This document shows positions 43,021-53,097 of a DNA stretch of 64,000 bases, piece after piece. The notes below the pieces were generated by a model, which had not been told where the DNA came from, searched no databases, and was given only the letters and a program-made list of their open reading frames with translations. The position numbers were made by a program, and so were the translations under genes. The DNA comes from Rhodoplanes serenus (GTDB taxonomy: Bacteria; Pseudomonadota; Alphaproteobacteria; Rhizobiales; Xanthobacteraceae), in contig CAMDFO010000001.1 of the NCBI GenBank assembly GCA_945897515.1, forward strand, positions 62,001 through 126,000. The letters run 5' to 3'. Position 1 is the first letter of the stretch, and every line of letters begins with the position of its first letter.

Positions 43021-44108
43021 AAGGCAGCCGCATCGCCGCCGTCGGCCTAGTCGCAGCCGCCGCGCTCTGGATCGCCTCGGGGCATTTCCTGCCGCACGAG
43101 ACCGCCGAGAGCCGGGCCTCCATCCGTCCGAACGAAACCGCTGAAAAGCTGTTCCGCGTCGCCGTGCTGGAGACCAGCATCGTGCCGCACAGCCGCAAGC
43201 TGCTGCTGTCCGGCCGCACCGAAGCCGACCGCAAGGTCATGGCGGTCGCGCGCACCGGCGGCATCCTCACGCAACTGAATGTCCGCCGCGGCACCCAGGT
43301 CAAGAAGGGCGACGTGATCGCCGTGCTGTCGGATGAAGCCCGTGAGGCGCAGGTCGCGCAGGCGAAGGCATTGTTCGAGCAGCGCAAGCTTGAACTCGAC
43401 GCCAAGCGCCGGTTGATCGATCTCAACGCCATTCCGCGGCTCGAACTGTCCAATCTCGAAGCGCAACACAAGGCAGCCCAGGCCGCGCTCGCGGCCGCGG
43501 AGGCCGAGCGCGACCGTGGCGTCGTGCTCGCACCTTGGGACGGCGTCGTCACCGAGGTCTCGGCCGAAGTCGGCGCGTCGGCGTTTTCCATGGCCGGCAG
43601 GGAAATCGCGCAAATCGTGGCGCTGGATCCGATGCTGGCGGTGGTCGAGGTTTCGGAGCGCAGGCTCGCCGGCGTCAAGCTCGGCGATCGCGCCGAGGTC
43701 CGGCTGGTCACCGGCCAAATGGCCGAAGGCCGGATCCGCTTTGTCTCAAAATCGGCAAGCCAGACCACCCGCACCTATCGCGTCGAGGTCGAGATGAAGA
43801 ACCCCGACGGCGCCATCCCCGACGGCATCACCGCCGAAGTGTCGCTGCCCCAGATCGCGGCGCCGGCGACGCGCGTGCCGCGCTCGGCGCTGACCTTCTC
43901 GTCCAAGGGTGAGCTCGGGGTGCGCGCCGTCCAGGCGGATAGCACGGTGTCGTTCATGCCGATCAGCGTGGTCGAGGACGAGCAGGCCTTCATGTGGGTC
44001 AGCGGCGTACCGTCCGGCACACGCGTCATCGTGAAGGGCCAGGATTTCGTGCGCGAAGGCCAGCGTGTCGATGCCGTCGACGCCGCCACCGCCGTCAGCG
44101 TGAAATAG
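43017..44108 (+). CDS. RND efflux periplasmic adaptor (HlyD/AcrA-like)
   Basis: A 363-residue membrane-fusion protein: N-terminal anchor (about 5-25), split lipoyl domain (GGILTQLNVRRGTQVKKGDV and LAPWDGVVTEVSAEVGA), a short alpha-helical hairpin (about 110-165) and beta-barrel (DRAEVRLVTGQMAEG). It bridges an inner-membrane RND pump and an outer-membrane channel, which is not encoded here. The pump gene follows 12 nt later. Confidence 0.92.
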   Translation: MKGSRIAAVGLVAAAALWIASGHFLPHETAESRASIRPNETAEKLFRVAVLETSIVPHSRKLLLSGRTEADRKVMAVARTGGILTQLNVRRGTQVKKGDVIAVLSDEAREAQVAQAKALFEQRKLELDAKRRLIDLNAIPRLELSNLEAQHKAAQAALAAAEAERDRGVVLAPWDGVVTEVSAEVGASAFSMAGREIAQIVALDPMLAVVEVSERRLAGVKLGDRAEVRLVTGQMAEGRIRFVSKSASQTTRTYRVEVEMKNPDGAIPDGITAEVSLPQIAAPATRVPRSALTFSSKGELGVRAVQADSTVSFMPISVVEDEQAFMWVSGVPSGTRVIVKGQDFVREGQRVDAVDAATAVSVK

Positions 44109-44120
44109 AAGCACACCGCC

Positions 44121-47100
44121 ATGTTCAAATTGATCGACTACGCCATCAGTCATGCGCGCCTTACGATCGCGACACTGATATTCCTGCTGGCGGCGGGCTT
44201 CGTCGCCTATCAGACGATCCCGAAAGAGTCCGAGCCGGACGTCAAGGTTCCGATCATCTACGTGCAGTTGATGCAGCGCGGCATCAGCCCGGAGGATTCC
44301 GAACGGCTGCTGCTGCGGCCGGTCGAGACTCAGCTCAAGTCGGTCGGCAACGTCAAGGAAATGCGCTCGACCGCATTCGAAGGCGGCGGCTACGTGCTGC
44401 TGGAGTTCGATGCCGGCTTCGATTCCAAATCGGCACTCGCAGACGTGCGCGCCAAGGTCGATCAGGCCAAGCGCGATTTGCCGCGCGACGCCGACGAGCC
44501 GACCGTGCAGGAGGTTAACCTCTCGCTCTATCCGGTGATCGTGGTCGGGCTGTTCGGCGACGTCCCGGAGCGCTCGATGCTGCGCATCGCCCGCACCGCC
44601 AAGAATGCCATCGAGCAGGTGCCCGGCGTCCTGACCGCCGAGCTCCGCGGCGCGCGCGACGAAGCCGTCGAGATCATCGTCGAGCCGATGCTGCTCAAGA
44701 GTTATGGCATCTCGCTCGATCAATTCATCGCGTCGTTCAACGCCCAGAACAGCCTGATCGCCGCGGGCGCGCTGGAGGGCGAAACCGGCCGTTTCGCTAT
44801 CAAGGTACCGGGCCTGATCGAGAAGCCGCAGGACGTGCTCAAGGTTCCGGTCGCGGCATCGGCCGGCGCGTCGGTGACGCTCGGCGACGTGGCGCAAGTG
44901 CGGCCGACCTTCAAGGACGCGACCTCGGTGACGCGCGTCAACGGCCGCCCCGCTATGACGATCGAAGTGTCGAAGCGCACCGGCGCGAACCTGATCGAGA
45001 CCGTCGACGGCGTGAAGAAGACTATCGAGACGCTGAAGAAGACATGGCCCGAAGCGGTCAACGTGACCTTCACGCAGGACAAGTCGAAGGTCATCCGCCA
45101 GATGCTGCACGACCTGGAGAACTCGGTCGCCACCGGCGTCCTGCTGGTCACCATCATCATCCTGTTCGCGCTCGGTTTCCGTGCCTCGCTTTTCATCGGC
45201 ATCGCCATTCCGGCGTCATTCCTGGCCGGCGTGCTCGGGCTGCAGCTCGCGGGCCTCACCGTGAATATCGTGGTGCTGTTCTCGCTGATCCTTGCGGTCG
45301 GCATGCTGGTCGACGACGCCATCATCGTCTCCGAGTTCGCCGAGCGGCGGATGGCCGAGGGCATGGCGCCCAAGGAGGCTTATTCGCTCGCCGCCAAGCG
45401 CATGTCCGGACCGGTCATCGCCGCAACCGCGACGCGCGTCGCTGCGTTTTCGCCGCTGCTGTTCTGGCCCGGCATCGTCGGCGAATTCATGAAATATCTG
45501 CCGATCACGTTGATCGCGACGCTCTCGGCATCGCTCGCCGTCGCCTTGTTCTTCACGCCGACGCTCGGCGCGCTGCTGGGCAAGGCTTCGACGGTGCCGC
45601 ACGACGACCGCGCTTCCGATCGCGGGCCGTACATGCGCACGGTGAAGTGGGCGCTGCGCCATCCCGGCTCGACGCTCGCGCTCGCGGCGTTCCTGCTGAT
45701 CGCGGTGCCGGTCGCCTACGGCAAGTTCGGCCGTGGCGTCGAATTCTTCCCCAACGTCGAGCCCAACTTCGGCCAGGTCATCGTTCACGGCCGTGGAAAC
45801 CTGGCGCTCGACGAGAAGAACGCCGCCCTGACCGAGGTCGAGAAGCGCGTGCTGACGATGCCCGGCATCGAGACCGTCTATACCCGCATCGGCGAGCAGC
45901 CGCGCGGCTCGAGCGAGATCACCGAGGACACGATCGGCATCATCCAATACGAGTTCGCCGACTGGAAGACGCGCCCCAAGGCGCACGAGATCATGGACAA
46001 GATTCGAGCCGTCACCGCGGACATCCCCGGTGTGCTGGTCGAGGTCACAGCACCGCGCGGCGGCCCGCCGACCGGCAAAGCGGTCCAGGTCCAGCTCGGC
46101 GCGCTCGACCCCAGCGTGCTGCCGGAGGCCGCGAAGAAAGTGGCCGCTATCCTGGCGCAGCGTTCGGACATTCTCGACCTCGACGATGGCCTGCCGCTGC
46201 CCGGCATCGACTGGAAGATGGAGGTCAACAAGGCGGAGGCCGCGAAATATGGCGCCGGCCCGAGCATCGTCGGCACCGCGGTGCAGCTTGTCACCAACGG
46301 CGTGAAGGTGACCGAGTATCGGCCGGCCGAAAGCGACAAGGCGGTCGATATCCTGGTGCGCTTTCCCGAAGGCAAGCGAAGCCTCGACCAGATCGACGAT
46401 CTGCGGGTGCAGACCGCCGCAGGCTCCGTGCCGATCGGCAATTTTGTCGAACGGCTGCCGACGCCGCGGGTCGGCTACATCAATCGCATCGCCGGCAGCC
46501 GGGTGATCACCGTGTCGGCCAACGTCGCGCAAGGCGTGCAGACGGCGAAGACTCAGGAAGAGGTGGCGGCCGCGCTCAACCAGGCCGATCTCGGCCCAGG
46601 CGTGCTATGGCGTCTCAAGGGCGAGGACGAGGAGCGCGCCAAAGCCGGCGCCTTCTTGATGAAAGCGTTCGGCGTCGCGATCTTTTTGATCTTCGCGATC
46701 CTGCTGGCGCAGTTCAACCGACTCACCTCGGTCGGGCTGGTGCTGACCGCGGTGGTGATGTCGACCATCGGCGTGCTGCTGGGCCTGCTCGTCATGGGCC
46801 AGCCGTTCGGCGTGGTGATGACCGGCATCGGCGTGATCGCCAACGCCGGCGTGATCGTGAACAACAACATCGTGCTGATCGACACCTACGACCGGTTGCG
46901 CCGCGAGGGCGTCGAGGCCTACGCCGCGATCCTGGAAACCTGCCGCGAACGCGCGCGGCCGGTGGTGCTGACCGCAGTGGCCGCGATCCTCGGCGTGCTG
47001 CCGATCGCCTTCGGCGTCAACATCGAGTTTGCCACGCGCGAGATCACGGTCGGCGCGCCGGCGACGCAATGGTGGATCAGCCTTTCGACCGCGATCGTGT

Positions 47101-47255
47101 TCGGACTGGGCTTCGCAACCATTCTGACGCTGATCGTGACGCCCGCCGCGCTGATGATGATCGAGCAGGGCCGCGACAAGCGGCTGCGATGGGGTGTAGC
47201 TATTGCGAGACGGTTTGGCCGGAAGAAATTGGCCGCTGAAGGCGTCCGCGCGTAG
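44121..47255 (+). CDS. RND efflux transporter permease
   Basis: A 1044-residue AcrB/CusA-superfamily pump with twelve helices and two large periplasmic loops. Recognisable: FAYQTIPKESEPDVKVPI-like start, VVLFSLILAVGMLVDDAIIV with the two Asp of the proton relay in helix 4, and GVIVNNNIVLIDTYDRLR in the second half. It exports toxic organic compounds, perhaps intermediates of the adjacent aromatic or haloacid pathways. A family C repeat follows the stop. Confidence 0.92.
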   Translation: MFKLIDYAISHARLTIATLIFLLAAGFVAYQTIPKESEPDVKVPIIYVQLMQRGISPEDSERLLLRPVETQLKSVGNVKEMRSTAFEGGGYVLLEFDAGFDSKSALADVRAKVDQAKRDLPRDADEPTVQEVNLSLYPVIVVGLFGDVPERSMLRIARTAKNAIEQVPGVLTAELRGARDEAVEIIVEPMLLKSYGISLDQFIASFNAQNSLIAAGALEGETGRFAIKVPGLIEKPQDVLKVPVAASAGASVTLGDVAQVRPTFKDATSVTRVNGRPAMTIEVSKRTGANLIETVDGVKKTIETLKKTWPEAVNVTFTQDKSKVIRQMLHDLENSVATGVLLVTIIILFALGFRASLFIGIAIPASFLAGVLGLQLAGLTVNIVVLFSLILAVGMLVDDAIIVSEFAERRMAEGMAPKEAYSLAAKRMSGPVIAATATRVAAFSPLLFWPGIVGEFMKYLPITLIATLSASLAVALFFTPTLGALLGKASTVPHDDRASDRGPYMRTVKWALRHPGSTLALAAFLLIAVPVAYGKFGRGVEFFPNVEPNFGQVIVHGRGNLALDEKNAALTEVEKRVLTMPGIETVYTRIGEQPRGSSEITEDTIGIIQYEFADWKTRPKAHEIMDKIRAVTADIPGVLVEVTAPRGGPPTGKAVQVQLGALDPSVLPEAAKKVAAILAQRSDILDLDDGLPLPGIDWKMEVNKAEAAKYGAGPSIVGTAVQLVTNGVKVTEYRPAESDKAVDILVRFPEGKRSLDQIDDLRVQTAAGSVPIGNFVERLPTPRVGYINRIAGSRVITVSANVAQGVQTAKTQEEVAAALNQADLGPGVLWRLKGEDEERAKAGAFLMKAFGVAIFLIFAILLAQFNRLTSVGLVLTAVVMSTIGVLLGLLVMGQPFGVVMTGIGVIANAGVIVNNNIVLIDTYDRLRREGVEAYAAILETCRERARPVVLTAVAAILGVLPIAFGVNIEFATREITVGAPATQWWISLSTAIVFGLGFATILTLIVTPAALMMIEQGRDKRLRWGVAIARRFGRKKLAAEGVRA

Positions 47256-47265
47256 TTCTTCACGC

Positions 47266-47307
47266 TGTCATTCCGGGGCGCCGCAAAGCGGCGAGCCCCG
47301 GAATGAC
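47266..47307. repeat. Family C palindromic repeat (short copy)
   Basis: TGTCATTCCGGGGCGCCGCA and AAGCGGCGAGCCCCGGAATGACG form a single 18-bp hairpin with a small loop. It lies between the convergent RND pump and a Bug receptor gene. Confidence 0.85.
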
Positions 47308-47341
47308 GGGGAGAGAATTCTGGCGACAGCCAAGCGAAGTC

Positions 47342-48328
47342 TCACTCCATCTTCAACCCGATCGCCTTCACCACCGGACCCCAGCGCGCGGTTTCTTCCG
47401 CGATAAAGCGCCGAGCTCCGTCCGGCGTATCGCTCATCGGCTCCAGGCCGGAGGCGATCAGGATTTTCTGGAATGCTTCATCGGCCATCACCTTCGCATT
47501 GGCCGCGGCGAGTTGCTCGATGATCGGCTTCGGGGTCGCGGATGGCGCGAACACGCCGACAAAAAGCTGGCCTACCATGTTGGGGAAGCCAAGTTCGATC
47601 GCGGTCGGAATCTCCGGCGCGCCCTTCAGCCGCTGCGGCGCGAACACCGCGATGATGCGCAGCCGGCCGGTCTTGTGGAATTCGAGAAGCTGGTTGGTGA
47701 TGTTGGGCGTCATCGCCGGGATGTGCCCGCTGACCAGATCGGCGATGCCGGGACCTGCGCCTTTGTAGGGCACGTACACCAGATCGCTCAGACCGGTGAG
47801 CTGCTTGAACTGCTCGCCAGACAGATGCGTCATGGTGCCGGTGCCGGCTGAGCCGTAGGACAGCTTGCCCGGATTGGCCTTGGCGTAATCGACAAACTCC
47901 TTCACCGTCTTGGCCGGCACCGACTGGTGCACCACCAGTGCTGTGGCGGCGACGCTCAGGATCGAGATCGGCGTGAAATCCCGCACCGGATCGTAGGCCA
48001 GCCGCGACGACGTCATCGGGTTGAGCACGATCACGCTGGTGTTGCCGAGCAGGATGGTGTGGCCGTCAGGCTGGGAGCGCGCGACTTCGGCGGCGCCGAT
48101 CTGGCCCGCACCACCGCCCTGGTTCTCGATATAGAACGTGCCGAGATGCGCCTTCATGCGCTCGGTCCAGTGACGGCCGACGATGTCGGTCACGCCGCCC
48201 GGCGAGAACGGGATCAGCAGCTTGATCGGCCGTTCCGGATATTTCGCCTGCGCGAGCGCGGCGAACGGCGACAGCGCAGTGGCGGATAACGATGCGAGAC
48301 CGGCCCGAACAACGTCACGACGATTCAT
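47342..48328 (-). CDS. Bug/TctC family tripartite transporter receptor
   Basis: A 328-residue exported receptor. The signal starts MNRRDVVRAGLASLSATALS, with a twin-arginine-like RR and a cleavage near ALAQ. Family motifs: YPERPIKLLIPFSPGGVTDI, IENQGGGAGQIGA, GSAGTGTMTHLSGE, VYVPYKGAGPGIADLVSGH and IELGFPN. It diverges from the alpha/beta hydrolase at 48473. No TctAB partner nearby. Confidence 0.92.
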   Translation of the reverse strand: MNRRDVVRAGLASLSATALSPFAALAQAKYPERPIKLLIPFSPGGVTDIVGRHWTERMKAHLGTFYIENQGGGAGQIGAAEVARSQPDGHTILLGNTSVIVLNPMTSSRLAYDPVRDFTPISILSVAATALVVHQSVPAKTVKEFVDYAKANPGKLSYGSAGTGTMTHLSGEQFKQLTGLSDLVYVPYKGAGPGIADLVSGHIPAMTPNITNQLLEFHKTGRLRIIAVFAPQRLKGAPEIPTAIELGFPNMVGQLFVGVFAPSATPKPIIEQLAAANAKVMADEAFQKILIASGLEPMSDTPDGARRFIAEETARWGPVVKAIGLKME

Positions 48329-48472
48329 GATTGCAACTCCCTCAACCCGCTGAAGGCTACGGCAGCGCCGCCGAAACGGCCAGAGCAATCGCGTGGGATG
48401 GCCGTTCAGCGCACCCGTTGGCGGGACCGGACGAAAGCCGCATAGTGGCGACCTTCGCCGGGAGGACATGCC

Positions 48473-49660
48473 GTGACCGATCGTAAAGACGACCCCGCAT
48501 TCATTTATTTTCCGACCAACTATCGCTGGTCGATGGGCCTCCTGCTGTGCCTGTCCGGCGCGCCGTGGGGCGGCGCCGAGATCGACGAGGTCAACCGCGT
48601 CGGCCGCGCACTCAAGGACAAGGTGGGCGACGATCAGGCCTGGTTCGACGAGTGGGCGCGCATGGGCGACAAGGTCGAGGCACGCGGCCGCGAGGCGGAG
48701 AAGATCAGTCACAAGCTCACGGCGGCCGCCTGCCTCATGCGCGCCTCGCAATATTACCAGACCGGCGAGCGCTTCCTGCAACACGGCACGCGCGGACCGG
48801 AGATTTACCGGAAAGCCGTGAGGTCGTTCGCCGATGCCGCCGCGATGGTGAAGCGGCCGCGCATCGAGTCGGTCGAGATTCCCTATGGCGGCAAGACGCT
48901 GCCGGCGTTGTTCGTCCATGCCGCGCCAGAAGTGGCAGGAAGCAAGCCGGCGCCGGCCATCGTGTTCTTCGATGGCTTCGACATCACCAAGGAGATTCAA
49001 TATTTCAAAGGCGTTCCCGATCTGGTGGCGCGCGGCATCGCCTGCCTGATCGTCGACGGGCCGGGCAACGGCGAGAGCATCCGCTTCCGCGGCCTGCCGC
49101 TGATCGCCGAGACCGAAAAGTACGGCACCGCGGCTTACGAATATCTCGCGGGCCGCAAGGAGATCGATCCCAAGCGCATCGGCGTGATGGCGATCAGCCT
49201 CGGCGGCTATTACGCGCCGCGCGCCGCGTCGCTCGAACCGCGCTACGCCGCCTGCATCGCCTGGGGCGCGCAGTGGGATTACTACGACACCTGGAAGCGG
49301 CGCTTCGATCTGCTCGATTCCGGCAAGGTGCCGTCGCTGTCGGTGCCGCCCGAGCACCTGATGTGGGTGTTCGGCGTCGACAGCCGCGACGCCGCGATGA
49401 AGAAGCTGGAAGGCTTCCGGCTCGACGGCATCGTGCAGAAGATGCAGTGCCCATTCCTGCTGGTGCACGGCGCGGGCGACGAACAGATCCCGCTGCCGAT
49501 CGCGGAAAAGCTGTTCAACGCGGTCGGCTCGAAGCAGAAGACGCTGAAGGTGTTTACCCGGGAGGAAGGCGGCTTCCACCATTGCCAGGTCGACAACGTG
49601 ACGATCGGCGTTCATGCGATGTGGGACTGGGCCGCGGATGTGCTGAGGCCGGGGACGTGA
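48473..49660 (+). CDS. Alpha/beta hydrolase of the FrsA/DUF1100-like group
   Basis: A 395-residue protein with an N-terminal helical cap (to about 130) and a C-terminal alpha/beta hydrolase domain: IVFFDGFDITKE, nucleophile elbow GVMAISLGGYYA (Ser), FLLVHGAGDEQIP (Asp) and EEGGFHHCQVDN (His). This architecture resembles 2,6-dihydropseudooxynicotine hydrolase and related C-C hydrolases. It starts at GTG 48473 with GGAGG seven bases upstream. Substrate unknown; the Bug receptor next door may import it. Confidence 0.83.
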   Translation: MTDRKDDPAFIYFPTNYRWSMGLLLCLSGAPWGGAEIDEVNRVGRALKDKVGDDQAWFDEWARMGDKVEARGREAEKISHKLTAAACLMRASQYYQTGERFLQHGTRGPEIYRKAVRSFADAAAMVKRPRIESVEIPYGGKTLPALFVHAAPEVAGSKPAPAIVFFDGFDITKEIQYFKGVPDLVARGIACLIVDGPGNGESIRFRGLPLIAETEKYGTAAYEYLAGRKEIDPKRIGVMAISLGGYYAPRAASLEPRYAACIAWGAQWDYYDTWKRRFDLLDSGKVPSLSVPPEHLMWVFGVDSRDAAMKKLEGFRLDGIVQKMQCPFLLVHGAGDEQIPLPIAEKLFNAVGSKQKTLKVFTREEGGFHHCQVDNVTIGVHAMWDWAADVLRPGT

Positions 49661-49669
49661 GAACATGCC

Positions 49670-49730
49670 TGTCATGCCCCGCGAAAGCGGGACATTCAGC
49701 CTGGATCGTCCGCTTTCGCGGACGATGACA
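49670..49730. repeat. Family B palindromic repeat
   Basis: TGTCATGCCCCGCGAAAGCGGGACATTCAG, then GGATCGTCCGCTTTCGCGGACGATGACA in part: two hairpins with complementary outer ends, as at 33447-33523. It lies between convergent genes and ends eight bases before the dnaE2 stop. Confidence 0.85.
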
Positions 49731-49737
49731 CCGTCGC

Positions 49738-52700
49738 TCAATGAAAATTCCGGCCTTTCGGCATCACCTTGGCGGTGTGGTGCGCCGCTGCCAATTCCTC
49801 GACCGCCGGCTTTTCCTCCTTCAGCATCGTCACCAGCGCGTCGCCAGCGCGCGGGTGGCGCTGGCGTGAGATCACCGGCCGTTTGATCTCGTCGATCGAT
49901 GCAATGCGATCAAGCTCCACATCGTTGTCGGACAGCCGTCCCAGCAGAAACGTCAGATCCTCGAACCGGTCGGCGACGATGTGGATTACGCCCTTCTCGT
50001 TCTGAAGCACACCGGTCACGCTGATCAGCCGCGCGCCCATCACCACCGGCCGATACTCCTCGAACTTGCGCGGCCAGACGATGGTGTTGGCGATCGCGGT
50101 CTCGTCCTCCAGGGTCATGAAGATGGCGTTGCCTTCGCCCGGCCGCTGCCGCACCAGCACCAGACCGGCGATGGTGACGCGGCGGCCCGGCGCGAGCGTC
50201 GGCAAACGGTCGTGTCGGACAATGCCGCGCGCATCGAGATCGGCGCGCAGGAACGACACCGGATGCGCCTTCAGCGAGAGGTGCAGGTGGCGATAGTCCT
50301 CGACCACTTGCTGGCCCGGCAGCATCGACGGCAGACGCGCGTCCGGCTCGATCTCCGGCATCGCGGCGCGGGCGAACAGCGGCAGGTCGTCCTTGTCGCC
50401 GGTCCGCTGCAACGCCTTCACCGCCCACAGCGCATCGCGCCGGCTGAGGCCGAGCGAGCCGAAGGCGTCGGCCTGCGCCAGCTTTTCCAGTGCCGCGGGC
50501 GGCAGCCTGGTGCGCAGCCAGAGATCGCGGATGGAGTCGAAGCCTGCGCCGCGCACGCGTTCGATCTGCAGACCCCAGTCCTCGGAGAAGCCGTCGACCT
50601 GACGAAACCCGAGACGAAGGGCGTGCGTGGTCAGAATATCCTCCTGCATCGATGCATGGCGCGGGTTCAGCGGCCCGAGCGGCGCGGCTTCCAGCGTGCA
50701 GTCCCAGTTCGAGTGGTTGATGTCGACCGGCCGCGCCTCGACGCCATGTTCCTGCGCGTCACGCACGAGCTGCGCGGTTGCGTAGAATCCCATCGGCTGG
50801 CTGTTGAGCAACGCGGCGGCGAACACATCGGGGTAATGGCATTTGATCCAAGCGGAGGCGTAGACCAGCAATGCGAAGCTCGCGGCATGGCTCTCGGGAA
50901 AGCCGTAATCGCCGAAGCCTTCGATCTGCTTCCAGCAATTCTCAACGAAGGTCTTTGGATAGCCCCGATCACACATTCCTTCGATAAATCTCTTCTTGAA
51001 ATGAGGAAGAGTTCCCACGTTCCTGAACGTGGCCATGGATCGGCGCAGTTTACTGGCTTCGACCGGCGTAAATCCTGCGCAATCGATGGCAATTCGCATC
51101 GCCTGCTCTTGAAACAAAGGAACGCCCAGGGTTCGCTCAAGGACATTCTTTAGCTCATCTTTGGGACCATGCTTCGGATCTGGGGCGGGATATTCGACCT
51201 TCTCCAACCCCTCCTTCCGACGCAGATAGGGATGCACCATGTTGCCTTGGATAGGCCCCGGTCGCACGATCGCGACCTCGATCACCAGGTCGTAGAACGT
51301 TTCCGGCTTCAGCCGCGGAAGCATCGACATCTGCGCGCGGCTTTCCACCTGGAACACGCCGATAGAATCCGCGCGCGACAGCATGTTGTAAACCGCAGCC
51401 TCCTCTTCGGGGATGCTCGCCAGTGTGTGCTTTACCCCATAGTGCCGCTCGATCAGATCGAGGCCGCGGCGCAAGCATGACAACATGCCGAGACCCAGAA
51501 CATCGACCTTGAGGATATCCAGAGTATCGAGATCGTCCTTGTCCCATTCGATGACCGTTCGCTCATCCATCGCGGCATTCTCGATCGGAACGATTTCATC
51601 GAGACGCGCCTCCGAAATCACGAAGCCGCCGACGTGCTGGGACAGATGGCGGGGAAAACCGAGCAACTCATTCGCCAGCGCAAAGACCTGATTCAAGCGC
51701 CCTTCAGAGGGATCGAGGCCAGCCCGCAAGACCTGTTCTTTTGTCACGCCATCCATCGACCACCCCCAGATGGATGACGTCAGCGTATCGATAACGTCCT
51801 GGGACAGTCCGAACACTTTGCCGACTTCGCGGAGCGCGCTCCGGCTGCGATAGCAAATGACAGTTGCCGTCATCGCCGCATGCCGGCGTTTGTAATGCTC
51901 GTAGATGTGCTGGATCACTTCCTCGCGGCGTTCATGCTCGAAATCGACATCGATGTCCGGAGGTTCCTTGCGCTCCGGCGACATGAAGCGTTCGAACAGA
52001 AGGCCCGCGCGCTCCGGACTCACCGCCGTGATGCCAAGGCAATAGCAAACAAGAGAGTTGGCGGCCGAGCCGCGCCCCTGACACAGAATGCCTTTTGATT
52101 CTGCAAAGCAGACGATGTCGTAAACCGTCAGGAAATAGGCCGCGCACTTCAGCCCTTCGATGACGGCCAGCTCTTTCCTCAAAGTGTCCCGACGCTCTTG
52201 AGAAAGCCCCCCCGGATATCGGCGCAAGGCTCCCTGTTCCACCAAAGCGACAAGCGCGTCCTGGGCCGTCGCATAGCCGTGGCGGTATTCATTGGGATAG
52301 CTGGGCTCCAACTCGTCCAATGAGAACCGGCAACGTTTGAGGAAACGTGTCGTCTGTCCGAGGGCTTCGGGCACCTCACGAAACAGGCACGCCATTTCTG
52401 CGAATGACTTCAGATGCCGTTCGGCATTTCCCTCCAGAAGAGTCCCTGCCCCCTCTAACGTCCGATGCTCGCGAATGCAGGTCATCACATCCTGGAGCGC
52501 ACGACGTTCTGGAACATGATAGAGGACATCGTTTACGGCGATGAGCGGTACACCCGCATTGAAAGAGACATCCTTCAACTTCGCCAACCGGCGGCGATCA
52601 TCGCCTCGATAAAGCAGGCTGGCTCCAAGCCATACGGATCGGTGAGAAGCTGCCTCCTTCAGGCGACGTAGCTGATGGATCAATGAATTGGAATTGATAA

Positions 52701-53088
52701 GCCGAGGCGGCAAAACGATGAAATTCAGATTCTCGGCATCTTCTAGCAAATCCGGAAGACCGAGGATGCAATCTCCTTTTTCTGCGCGATCTTTCCCGAT
52801 CGTTAGCAGCCGGGTGAGACGGCCCCAGCCAGCCCGATTGGATGGATAAGCGAGGATGTCGGGAGAATAACCATCGCTAAAAACCAGCCGTGCCCCAACG
52901 GCAATCCTAAAGCCGATGACCTTCGCTATTGCATGGGCTCGCACGACACCTGCAACGGAGTTGCGATCCGCGATACCGAGGCCGACAAGGCCAAGCTCCT
53001 TGGCTTGCACCACCAGATCTTCGGCTTTTGAGGCGCTGCGGAGGAACGAATAATTTGTCGTGACGGCCAATTCGACATACGCAGACAT
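49738..53088 (-). CDS. dnaE2: Error-prone DNA polymerase DnaE2
   Basis: A 1116-residue C-family polymerase. N-terminal PHP domain (YVELAVTTNYSFLRSASKAE; GIADRNS), palm Asp triad in PPDIDVDFEHER (Asp378, 380, 382), GGFVISEARL, and a C-terminal OB fold (RVTIAGLVLVRQRPGEGNAI). No PHP exonuclease set typical of replicative DnaE is complete. It performs SOS mutagenic lesion bypass with ImuA and ImuB. Codon use and GC drop sharply from about 50,930 to the start (see findings). Ten nt separate it from imuB. Confidence 0.95.
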   Translation of the reverse strand: MSAYVELAVTTNYSFLRSASKAEDLVVQAKELGLVGLGIADRNSVAGVVRAHAIAKVIGFRIAVGARLVFSDGYSPDILAYPSNRAGWGRLTRLLTIGKDRAEKGDCILGLPDLLEDAENLNFIVLPPRLINSNSLIHQLRRLKEAASHRSVWLGASLLYRGDDRRRLAKLKDVSFNAGVPLIAVNDVLYHVPERRALQDVMTCIREHRTLEGAGTLLEGNAERHLKSFAEMACLFREVPEALGQTTRFLKRCRFSLDELEPSYPNEYRHGYATAQDALVALVEQGALRRYPGGLSQERRDTLRKELAVIEGLKCAAYFLTVYDIVCFAESKGILCQGRGSAANSLVCYCLGITAVSPERAGLLFERFMSPERKEPPDIDVDFEHERREEVIQHIYEHYKRRHAAMTATVICYRSRSALREVGKVFGLSQDVIDTLTSSIWGWSMDGVTKEQVLRAGLDPSEGRLNQVFALANELLGFPRHLSQHVGGFVISEARLDEIVPIENAAMDERTVIEWDKDDLDTLDILKVDVLGLGMLSCLRRGLDLIERHYGVKHTLASIPEEEAAVYNMLSRADSIGVFQVESRAQMSMLPRLKPETFYDLVIEVAIVRPGPIQGNMVHPYLRRKEGLEKVEYPAPDPKHGPKDELKNVLERTLGVPLFQEQAMRIAIDCAGFTPVEASKLRRSMATFRNVGTLPHFKKRFIEGMCDRGYPKTFVENCWKQIEGFGDYGFPESHAASFALLVYASAWIKCHYPDVFAAALLNSQPMGFYATAQLVRDAQEHGVEARPVDINHSNWDCTLEAAPLGPLNPRHASMQEDILTTHALRLGFRQVDGFSEDWGLQIERVRGAGFDSIRDLWLRTRLPPAALEKLAQADAFGSLGLSRRDALWAVKALQRTGDKDDLPLFARAAMPEIEPDARLPSMLPGQQVVEDYRHLHLSLKAHPVSFLRADLDARGIVRHDRLPTLAPGRRVTIAGLVLVRQRPGEGNAIFMTLEDETAIANTIVWPRKFEEYRPVVMGARLISVTGVLQNEKGVIHIVADRFEDLTFLLGRLSDNDVELDRIASIDEIKRPVISRQRHPRAGDALVTMLKEEKPAVEELAAAHHTAKVMPKGRNFH

Positions 53089-53097
53089 GACTCATGC

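Noticed and set aside
47342-49741. A 799-residue ORF joining the Bug receptor to antisense sequence of the neighbouring hydrolase
   Set aside because: Only the part from the twin-arginine signal at 48328 has family similarity; the rest is antisense to a clear alpha/beta hydrolase.
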